Source: Gonapodya sp. JEL0774 (taxonomy: Eukaryota > Monoblepharomycota > Monoblepharidomycetes > Monoblepharidales > Gonapodyaceae). Taken from it: 24,764 nt of DNA. Below, one piece after another: positions 17,107-24,764 of this stretch. Made by a program: the position numbers and the translations under genes. The notes beneath the pieces were generated by a model that saw only the letters and a program-made list of their open reading frames with translations, did not search any database and was not told the origin of the DNA. Each line of letters begins with the position of its first letter. Within the stretch, counting starts at the first letter, position 1. The stretch covers positions 1 through 24,764 of the forward strand of contig JADIIX010000227.1 of the NCBI GenBank assembly GCA_027604505.1. Reading direction: 5' to 3'.

Positions 17107-18522
17107 ATGGAGGCTTGCGATCCCCCAGCAAAGCAAAGAAAAGCCTGGATGGATACGCTCCCCGTGGAGACCCTCCACCGCATCTTCCGCTTCCTGCCGC
17201 CTCGTACTTTCTACCTTGTAGTACGGCGACTCTCCCGACAGTTGCGGGAAGCATCGTTGAATGCAATACCTGGATGTCCTCGAGGAACAGTGGGAGTTGC
17301 CTTAACCATTCAAATTGTTGACACTCAGGCTCCAGACGCCTGTGGTGTGGTGTCCTTTGACGACGCTTTTACATCCTTGGAACGATCTGGAGGATTAGGG
17401 ACAATGTGGACCGCCATCAGCGCACGGCAAGACGTTCGCGTAGAGATTTTCGCCGGACTGCGGCTTCGAGATACACGGCTTGGCGGCAATGGTGTATCTC
17501 TGTTGCTTCCGGGGTGGGACTACCGCCCGTTCTCTCGGGACTTGAAGCCAGTTTGGCCAAATGGCCGGGTGACCATCCACGTTTCACAAGCCGTCTGGAG
17601 CGTCGGAGCCTCCTCTTCCTCGAATGCATATAATGGTACCAGTGCTACAGAAGCTTTTAAGGTGTTCCTTATGTTTGTCCGCAATTGGGGTGTCCGTCGT
17701 ATCTGTATGCGGGGTTGGGGCGGGGTGCACGTGGACAGGGATGGGGTTGGTGGAGATCTACCGGACGCGACTCCGTCTCCGGTAGAAGCTGTGTGTGTCC
17801 AAGAGGTTGAAGGAAAGCCACGGGTCCCTCACAGGAACTCGCCGCGTACGGCCTTCCTCCTTCGCGTCTTTCCTTCCGCGCGCCGCCTCTCTGGGATGGT
17901 GTTCCGGCCCCAACTCTTGGACCTGACCGATCCAAACCACTTGTGTAACGCAGTGTCCAGGGAGCGGCGAAGCATGGTATCCTTGGTTACTTTACAGGAT
18001 CCTCCTACAATCTGGGTACGGGATCTCACTGAACTACTGGACATCTACCCGAACATTGAGGAGGTGGGATCACCGGTAGTATTGGACTCAAAAATGCGAC
18101 ATATAAGATTTCGATACGCGTCATCAGGTGCCATGGTGCTGAAATTGAACGTATCCTTAATGGACAGCATGGCCCTTCGCTCGCTCACAACGGAGGATTT
18201 GCGCTCGTTCTCCAATACACTGATAAATCACATGCCCCGTCTAAAGGAACTCTCAATCAGTGTCGCCTTTTCCTCATTTACTGACACTCCTGGAGATGTG
18301 GCCTCATGCACGAACCTTGGGACCTTGTTGGACTCGTTGATCCAGCTCCTCGCTCTCCGTTCCGAATGCAAAATCCTCCTTTCAGGAAATGGCGACTCGA
18401 AATATTTCAGATTCGAGACTTTTCTTCAGCGGCTGCTGCTGCAGACGTGGCCAATCACTCTACGGGATTGGACAGGAGAGGGTACCGTGACCATTCAAGG
18501 GGGGGAAGTAGTGCATGGATAA
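17107..18522 (+). CDS. F-box protein, tandem family copy 6
   Basis: The ATG at 17107 gives 471 aa (MEACDPPAKQRKAW before the F-box); a second ATG at 17149 gives MDTLPVETLHRIFRFLPP at the N-terminus, matching copies 4, 5 and 7, and 457 aa. The F-box is completed by RLSRQLREASLNAIPGC. Landmarks are GTMWTAISARQDVRVEIFAGL, VWSVGASSSSNAY, a glycine-rich MRGWGGVHVDRDGVGGD insert, LRVFPSARRLSGMVFRPQ, SRERRSMVSLVT, MPRLKELSISV and QTWPITLRDWTGEGTVTIQ. It is closest to copies 5 and 7. Single exon, plus strand. It is presumed to act as a substrate adaptor of an SCF ubiquitin ligase; the substrate is unknown. The sequence from 17700 to 17760 is more G-rich than in its neighbours. Confidence 0.85.
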   Translation: MEACDPPAKQRKAWMDTLPVETLHRIFRFLPPRTFYLVVRRLSRQLREASLNAIPGCPRGTVGVALTIQIVDTQAPDACGVVSFDDAFTSLERSGGLGTMWTAISARQDVRVEIFAGLRLRDTRLGGNGVSLLLPGWDYRPFSRDLKPVWPNGRVTIHVSQAVWSVGASSSSNAYNGTSATEAFKVFLMFVRNWGVRRICMRGWGGVHVDRDGVGGDLPDATPSPVEAVCVQEVEGKPRVPHRNSPRTAFLLRVFPSARRLSGMVFRPQLLDLTDPNHLCNAVSRERRSMVSLVTLQDPPTIWVRDLTELLDIYPNIEEVGSPVVLDSKMRHIRFRYASSGAMVLKLNVSLMDSMALRSLTTEDLRSFSNTLINHMPRLKELSISVAFSSFTDTPGDVASCTNLGTLLDSLIQLLALRSECKILLSGNGDSKYFRFETFLQRLLLQTWPITLRDWTGEGTVTIQGGEVVHG

Positions 18523-19386
18523 TGAGAAGCGCGCGAGTTTTGGCCATGTCGCTTCCTGTAGACTGCGCAGCGGTATTGACAAGGCCAATCGTTCAAACTC
18601 TGTTTCACGGAGGAATTGAGAGAGTAGTAACTAGTTGCAATCTACTGGCATAAAGTTGTCGTGGATAAAAAAGGAATTAGTCGAAGTTGTTGGTTCGTGG
18701 ATTCGAACCCAGACCTAACAGTGCGAGATCCTGGTCAAGTGGGACCAGAAGATTTGACATCCCGAAAAATCTCATTTTCATATCTGAGTTTACATTTAGC
18801 TCCGCATTCAAATCGGAGTAGTGGGAGCGCAACAATTTAGTTGCAGACACGAAGAGTCATGTGGTCTTAGGACACTGGGGAATAGTGATGTCATATAAAT
18901 GACTAGGCTTTGTACTGGGGGACATCGAATACCATACGAAGAAAGTGAAGAAAAACGTGACAAAAAGGACATAGGATAGAAGTACAAACATCTACACCAT
19001 ATCTCTTTCACTCGGGAAACGTCCTGAGGGAGTCGCCACGAGCTACGCGTGCTTGTTGAAAGTGATTACGTGTTCTTTGCCTAAACTTCTTTTGCGCCTA
19101 CAAATCGAACGCCCAGAAGGGCAAACAAGTGTATTCATCGTTGTGGTACTAGTTCTACGTCCTCATACGTAGTTCTAGGTTCTTCTGGCCTGCTCCAACA
19201 CTCTGGGTATCGTGTCACACAACATCACCCACCTCGAGAAATTCTTCTTCTACCCCCGACAAAAGTCTTTCCACGAACAAAATTTAATGTTTTTTGAATT
19301 TGATCACGGACTATTTCGTGGTGTGGGTAATAGCTCCCTTAGTCGTGCCAAAGGTGGGACCCAACTCAACCAAAGAAAGTCCACTG
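18523..19386. other. Spacer between F-box copy 6 and pseudogene copy 7
   Basis: This 864-bp stretch contains no gene I can support. On the minus strand GGTTCGAATCC (18709-18699) is a perfect pol III B box followed about 30 nt later by a run of six T (plus-strand aaaaaa at about 18667-18672), but no convincing A box or foldable tRNA surrounds it. A tcatataaatg lies at about 18891. The final part would be the former promoter of copy 7. Confidence 0.35.
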
Positions 19387-20763
19387 ATGAAAACCCTCCC
19401 CGTAGAAGTTTTCCACCGTGTCTTCCGGTACCTGCCCCCGCAGACTTTCTACGGTGTCTTTCAGCGACTATCCCGACTGTTGCGCGATTATTCCAAAGAC
19501 GCGATACCCGGGTGCCTGGGAGTGTAAGGTCGGAGTTGAGCGGACCATTCGAATCTTGGACTATGACGATTCTCATCAAGAAGTGACGATCGAAGGAGTG
19601 TTCGTATCGTGGGAGCTGTCTGGAAGTCGAGGAACTATGTGGACAGCGATCAGCGTGGTGTCGACACTACGCTGATCGCTGTCCACTTCGTTCGTCACGC
19701 TCGCTGATTTTGCCGCGCTGGAGCCTCAAGATTTATAGCTTGGCGTCAGTAGCTGGCCGACCTTCTCAAAATGGCGGGGTCCGTCGTGTCTGGATTTCGT
19801 GAGTTTAGCTGATCGTGACAGGGTGATGTTCCACCTGTCGCAGGTTGTCTGGAGCATCACATCCTCTTCGAAGCCGTGGATGGACGCCAGGATCAATGTA
19901 GCTGCAGCATTCCGGAAGTTTCTGGCGCTTATTTGTGTTTTGGGTGTCCGTCGTGTCCCTTTCCGTTGGTGGGACGGGGTGATAGACGACGAGGAGGGGG
20001 CCGAATACGGTGTGGAATCACCGGACACGATTCCAAACCATTTTGAAGCGCCATGTGTTGAGGAAATTGAAGCGAATTATGCAGGCTATCAAGGGGGTTC
20101 GGTATGTGCGGCACGACTGCTCAGTCTCTCTCCATCCTCGAGGGGATAATGCGCTGGCCCTATATCTTCTGCCGTACCGACCGTACCCATCCAAGCCACT
20201 TGTATAACGCAGAATCGCGAGAGCGGCGAAACTTGGTGACCTCGGTCACGGAGTCTCGTGAATCGATGGGGATGGACCAACTCTATGAGCTACTCGACAT
20301 CTTCCCCGACATCGACGATGTGGGAATCAGGATACTCTTTAGCCTGAAAATGTGGCAGGTACATTCCGACAGGCATCTGCGGATGCCATGGTACGGAAAC
20401 TTATGTTTTCTGTGGACATCTTCTGCCTCTGGTGCCACTCCACCGACAAACTGCGCTCGTTCTCACACAAGCTGATACACCAGATGCCCCACTTTCAAGA
20501 TCTGTCAATTGATATCTCCTCTTCCTCCGCATTGACCAACTCGCTCTCGTGTTTGGATCTCCTACGCAAACCTTGGGACGTTGCTGGACTCTTTCATCGA
20601 GCTCCTCACTTTCCGTGCCGACTACAAATTCCTCGTTTCACAAGATCTGCTCCGGATCGGTTTCAGAGCCGTGATTCTGCCTAGGATGGAGACATTGCCG
20701 GTTGCTCTGCGGAATTGAAACGGCGACAGTCCTGCCATCATTCAAGATGGACAAGTGGTGCAT
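19387..20763 (+). pseudogene. F-box protein, tandem family copy 7, pseudogene
   Basis: An intact F-box start, MKTLPVEVFHRVFRYLPP to RLLRDYSKDAIPGC, breaks by frameshift near 19518 and hits TAA/TGA-type stops within a few codons. Family sequence then continues in other frames: VGVERTIRILDYDDSHQEV, GTMWTAISV, then an inserted palindrome (19639-19686), LADFAALEPQDL with TAG at 19736-19738, VMFHLSQVVWSI, a shift near 20140, SRERRNLVTSVTE, a shift near 20355, IHQMPHFQDLSIDI, a shift near 20550, NLGTLLDSFIELL, and TLPVALRN followed by TGA at 20716. At least four frameshifts and two in-frame stops make it non-functional as a full-length protein. A short F-box-only peptide of 46 residues (19387-19527) could in principle still be made. 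It belongs with copies 5 and 6. The 3' end is set where homology to VVHG of copy 6 ends. Confidence 0.9.
19639..19686. repeat. 48-bp near-perfect palindrome inside F-box pseudogene copy 7
   Basis: gtggacagcgatcagcgt (19639-19656) is exactly complementary to acgctgatcgctgtccac (19669-19686). The 12 bases between them include the palindrome gtgtcgacac, so the whole 48 bp is self-complementary apart from one G/T pair (19657/19668). Copy 5 has only the left arm at the equivalent place (tggacagcaatcagtg). The right arm is therefore extra sequence, best explained as a foldback-templated insertion. Confidence 0.85.
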
Positions 20764-21476
20764 ATGGACGATGTGGGACGCGTCATGTTCAGGAGTACGT
20801 TGTCGCCACGTGTAGATTGTAAGCGATAGTGACTGTTCGAGGAGGTGCGTGTGGGCTGACAAGACTGATCAGCATATTACGAGTATGTTGCTGCAGGCAC
20901 AAAAGTTGTGAAAACTGCAGGGCGCAACGTCCTCACACGAACAAAGTGCGCTTATATGCAAATACAATTGAGAATTAATTTGATCTTTTGAGAGTCGGGG
21001 TGTCCCTTCCACGTGCCAAAAGGGGTGTGGACGTTGCTGCGGTTGCGAAACCCTTTTGAGAAGGGAGGCAACAACACAACGAACCACCAACTCAGAAACT
21101 TTCATCGAACGCGCGCGAGGAAGTTTACCACTTCAATACGAGAGGAAGGACAGATTTTATTCCGTTGGGACCTGCTACGTTGGCATACCCTGTGTCCCAC
21201 GTCAGGGGGTGGAAGTTAAAAACTGCATCTCGCGCAACAGAAAGCGGAACACGGAGACGCAGAAGACGGACAAAGCAATCACATATAGACCGAGCTAAAG
21301 AGAAAGCATCAACATCGTTGGAGAGGGGAACACAAGGTGCGTGTGGTGGTGGCGTTTGCCGGTTCAAATCTGGGGAAGGTCTGAGAGACAAACAGCGTCT
21401 CTTGACGTTTCCAGCCGCTGAACAGACGCTGCAGACACAGACATACACATACAAACACAGTGTTCACAAGGCAGAC
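20764..21476. other. Intergenic region and kinase 5' leader
   Basis: This 713-bp stretch holds the remains of the pseudogene's 3' flank and the promoter and leader of the kinase gene. The kinase reading frame is open upstream of its first ATG to at least 21165 without an ATG. A ca-rich tract (gcagacacagacatacacatacaaacacag, about 21431-21460) lies just before the ATG. No other gene or element is seen. Confidence 0.35.
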
Positions 21477-24107
21477 ATGACCACAGCCATGTCCTCGCCG
21501 TCGTCGTCGATTTCATCGCGCACGAGTTCTCCACCGACACCCCTGACCGCTGCGACCTCAGTCACTGCGCCACACTTCACGCATCTCTCCTCGCTCGCTC
21601 TCCACATGCCGACCGCAGCCCAGCGCATCTCGGCCTCTGCCTGGGATCTGCTACGGTCCTGGGGCGGTGCACGCACCACCTCTCCCCCCGCTCTCCCACA
21701 GACTCCAACTCCGCAGTCGCCACCTCCTGCCACAATTGCTGCGGCACTTGCCAGCATGGAACCCTCGTCACCTAAACCCATTTTCGCCCACTCCACGAGC
21801 GCGTCAACTGTTGCTTCCGCCATTGCTGCTGCCTCGCCCATGGGTTCGTCTTTCTCCACTTCACCTTCACCTGCCGACTCACCGGCGTCGCCCGCGTCAC
21901 CCGTTCTCGCTCTCAACCCGCCGTTGCCTTCGCTCACTCCGCCGTCTTCTGCCGAACCCGTCGCCTCTCCCTCAACTGGAACCATCTCTTCACCACTCGC
22001 ACGACGGCAGAGCGCTGGCGTCCTTTTCCGTCGTCAAGCAACTCCCGAAGAACCCTCGTCGCCGCCTACTCCGCCCTTCACACCATCCCCTCGCGAGTCT
22101 ACGTTCTTCCCTCTTGTGGAACTCGCTGACTCCCACACTGAGTCTGCACTTGCCTCCGCTTTGACCCCTTTGCAGTCTGACTCTGTCTCTGCGTCCACGC
22201 TCACCGACTCTCGGGATTCTCACCACTCCTCTGTCACATCCTCGTCCACGACATGTCCCGACCCTGACGATTCATGTTCCTTGGACACGTCGGCGGCACT
22301 CCCCAAAATATCCTCGGACACCACTCTGGTCGACGCTTGCGCCACGTCACCTTCCTTAAAATCTCCTCTGCCCCTATCATCTTCATCAGCACTCCACGCT
22401 CCCGCTCCCACACCGGCTCCGGCACCCGCCTCCACCCACAAATCCCGCATCCCGGTCCCGACAGACCACAGATCTCCCAAACCCATCAAACCACCGTCCT
22501 CTAAAGCTGCTGTAAACCAACCTACCCGTCCAATTCCACCATCATGGGACGAATTTGACCGATCTCCGATCCCAACCAAATCCACAAAACCTTCCAAACC
22601 CACGTCCACGTCCATGTCCAAATCCCCTGCATCCACGACCACCACGCTCCCCCGCCTCCCCCCACCCCCACCCCCGGCCTCCGCACCGCCTCTCCCCATC
22701 GTCCTCCCCAGCCCCACCTCGCCCACCCCTACCCAACCCCCCCGTCCCGCCACCACTTCCCCGGCCCCCCCCTGGTCCTCCACCCACCTCGCCATGCACC
22801 CTCTCCCCCCCTCCTTCACGTCTCAATATACCGTGCACTCGGATCTGGGCTCGGGTGGGTTCGGATTCGTGCTTGGAGCAACGAGGAGGAAGGATGGCAA
22901 GGAGTGTGCGGTGAAGTGTGTGCCAAGGAAGGGAGTCAAGAAGAGTGGGTGGAAGGAGGATGCAGGTGGAGAAATGGTACCGGTCGAGGTGTGGTGTTTG
23001 AAGGTAAGTTGTTGTGTGCGAGTTGCGAGTGGTCACGGTCATCAGGGGCCAACCGTCACTCCGAACGAAAAATACAGAACCTCCCCCCCCACCCCTCCAT
23101 CATCACCTTTCTCGACTACTTTTCCGATCGTTACACCTGCATACTCGTCATGGAACGCCACGGCTCGGTCCACCGTAGTTCTCGACCTTCCCTCCCCAGT
23201 CCCTCACCGTCCCCCAGTACCCCCCAACCAACCCTCCCGGCCCACCCGCCAACGGACCTCTTTGAAGCAATCGAGCTCTATGGCCCGTTTTGCGAGCAGG
23301 AGGCTGGTGTTATTTTCGCGCAGCTGGTGGGCGCGGTGAAGCACCTGTGGGACGCGGGGTGGTTGCATAGAGATGTGAAGGATGAGAATGTGGTGGTAGA
23401 TGTGTGGGAGGGGGGGTTGGAGTGTAGGCTGGTGAGTTGGTGGGATACCCGTCGTCATGGTTGGAACTCACTCCACCTACCACCCCACACCCGACACTAC
23501 ACCCCAGATCGACTTCGGTTCCGCCACGCCCATCCCCACCCATGTATCCCCCGTCACGGGCGAGCTGATCCGCCAGGCGCAGTTTGAGCAATTCTACGGC
23601 ACCATGACGTACGCCAGTCCAGAGGTCCTGAGAGGGGAACGCTACGATGGGGAGAAGCAGGAGGTGTGGAGTTTGGGGATCGTGCTGTGTGAGTTGCGGG
23701 GCGGGGGGATTGGTGTGAGAGGTGCGCCCGGCGCAACACTGACATTACTACACTCTCATCCCCACCCAAACCCCACCCCAGACTGCCTCCTCTTCGGCGA
23801 AGCCCCTTTCTCCACACCCACCGCAGTCCTCTCCGCCCCCCTCCCCCTCGCCATCTCCCCCGCCGTCCTCTCCGCCGTCCGCTCTGCCCACCCCTCAACC
23901 CTATCGCTCCGCCCAACGTCTCCTTTACTCCAGGATCCCGTGCCCAGGGTGAGCGTGGAGGTGGAGAAGCTGTTACGGGGCATGTTGGACAAGAGGGCCG
24001 AGAGGAGGTGGACGGTGGAGATGGTGGAGTGTAGCGAGTGGGTGAGGGAGGGTAGAAGGAGGTGGGAGGAGGGTAAGAGAGAGAGGGAGGGAACGCGGGG
24101 ACTGTGA
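21477..24107 (+). CDS. Ser/Thr protein kinase, PAS-kinase-like catalytic domain with long Ser/Pro-rich N-terminus, four exons
   Basis: Exons 21477-23003, 23078-23431, 23508-23688 and 23782-24107 join in frame to 795 aa; introns are 74, 76 and 93 nt. Residues 1-450 are Ser/Pro/Thr-rich and likely disordered; no PAS domain is visible. The kinase domain (about 451-775) has the glycine loop LGSGGFGFV (457-465), Lys480 in AVK, HRDVKDEN (606-613), IDFGSA (628-633) and SPE (664-666). The features ERHGS, DLFEAIE, 'QEVWSLG' with Glu in place of the usual Asp, and LYCLLFGEAPF are those of PAS kinases (PASK, yeast Psk1/2), which in yeast tune glycogen/UDP-glucose and translation to nutrient state. A 30-residue Ser/Pro insert (539-568) splits ERHGS from DLFEAIE; it is in frame but could hide mis-spliced sequence. 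All catalytic residues are present. The role here is inferred only from the catalytic domain. Confidence 0.88.
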
Positions 24108-24764
24108 GCAAGGCTTAGAAGGGATGGGAAGGGATGCGGACGGTAATGGATTCGACGAGATGTGGATGTTGCGGGGCTGGAAGGGGATCGTAGAGGAAGG
24201 TGCCGCGTGTGACTTATGCAAGATCGTATGGAATACCCGGATGAACGTGTGACGTTGGACGTGGGAGTGTGCTCGCTGCGGATTCTATACCAACAGGCCG
24301 GGTTAAGTCCTTTGAGACGGCGACACAACCACGTCTCGAGACCGCAAGCATTTCAAAGAACCCAACGAGTTGTTTGACCGTCTCGCTCGTGCGGGATTTG
24401 CGGAGTGGAATTCATGACTATCTTTGCCATCTCGTACTCATTTACAGTTCTATTACAGTACATACTCGAGCGAGAAGGGCGAACCCCACAGAAATATGTA
24501 ATCAAAAAGTATGTAGCTACCATGTTTGTTCGTGTGAAAAAGTTAAAGTATGGTTGTCTGGTTAGTTTCTAATCAAGAAGAGCGGGGGAAGTGATACTCA
24601 GGACCTTAGTACATCCGCGCCGAGCAGATGGGAGGGCAGTACATATAATGTTCTTTAGCTTTGCTAAAGCAAGGTCGATGACATTCCAAACATGGAATGC
24701 AAAAATGGCATGATTGCTTTCAAATAAGTTGTCAGGTAGTTCACTAGGGATATCGCTCTCATCT
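24108..24764. other. 3' region downstream of kinase, no gene seen
   Basis: These 657 bp hold the kinase 3' UTR and unassigned sequence to the window edge. Two small hairpins lie close together: ctttagc/gctaaag with a 3-nt loop (24653-24669) and cattcc/ggaatg with a 6-nt loop (24682-24699). The only notable open frame (24269-24565) begins with GTG, resembles nothing known and is not called. Confidence 0.4.

Noticed and set aside
18667..18709. Perfect pol III B box (GGTTCGAATCC, minus strand) followed by a T6 run: possible tRNA or SINE
   Set aside because: The T stem has two mismatches, no acceptor stem pairs and no clear A box is present; the motif is also half of a local GGTTCG/CGAACC inverted repeat.
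22220..22819. Long open frame on the minus strand opposite the kinase N-terminus (Gly/Arg/Val-rich)
   Set aside because: It is the antisense shadow of a Ser/Pro-rich coding sequence; composition is biased and no domain is recognisable, while the plus strand encodes a well-supported kinase.
24269..24565. 98-codon plus-strand open frame after the kinase
   Set aside because: It starts with GTG, has no homology I recognise and lies in the likely 3' UTR or spacer.
24653..24699. Two adjacent small hairpins near the right edge
   Set aside because: Arms of six and seven bases occur often by chance; noted in the region entry but not strong enough for a finding.

Overview
The window is nuclear DNA of a eukaryote and most likely of an early-diverging, zoosporic (chytrid-like) fungus. 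The reasons are short GT-AG introns of about 60-370 nt, standard stop codons, a fungal Sfc1-type mitochondrial carrier, an AlkB-homolog-1 gene, a PAS-kinase-like protein kinase, and the start of a Crinkler (CRN)-type gene, a family known mainly from oomycetes and early-diverging fungi. The phylum is inference; no rRNA or other marker is present.

Layout: (i) 1-224, minus: N-terminal exon of a CRN-type gene, running off the left edge. It is divergent from (ii) 587-2903, plus: a four-exon ALKBH1 (Fe/2-oxoglutarate dioxygenase) gene. (iii) 3445-10370: four head-to-tail F-box genes (copies 1-4). (iv) 11506-13251: five-exon succinate/fumarate carrier SFC1. (v) 13821-14802: small secreted, lysine/proline-rich protein spread over about seven tiny exons, with an in-frame TGA. 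(vi) 15059-18522: F-box copies 5 and 6. (vii) 19387-20763: F-box copy 7, a multiply broken pseudogene containing a 48-bp near-palindrome. (viii) 21477-24107: Ser/Pro-rich PAS-kinase-like kinase in four exons. All genes but the CRN fragment are on the plus strand.

The main theme is a tandem F-box family of seven copies interrupted by two unrelated genes. All copies share an N-terminal F-box, an internal 'V-x-x-E-R-R/C-x-x-V-T' motif and a C-terminal 'W-P-x-x-L-x-D-W ... G-G-K-V' signature. They would act as substrate adaptors of SCF ubiquitin ligases; the diverged middle is the presumed target-binding part. The housekeeping genes (ALKBH1, SFC1, kinase) have no evident pathway link to the F-box array.

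Most notable: an inferred 8-nt coding first exon conserved in copies 1-3, which rescues copy 1 from apparent start-codon loss; a 248-bp insertion with a 7-bp target-site duplication whose empty site is preserved in the paralogous spacer; an inverted divergence pattern (5' flank more conserved than coding) suggesting gene conversion; and the in-frame TGA and symmetric micro-exons of the secreted-protein gene. Exon structures were derived by hand from splice-site motifs, reading frame and family homology and have not been tested with transcripts.
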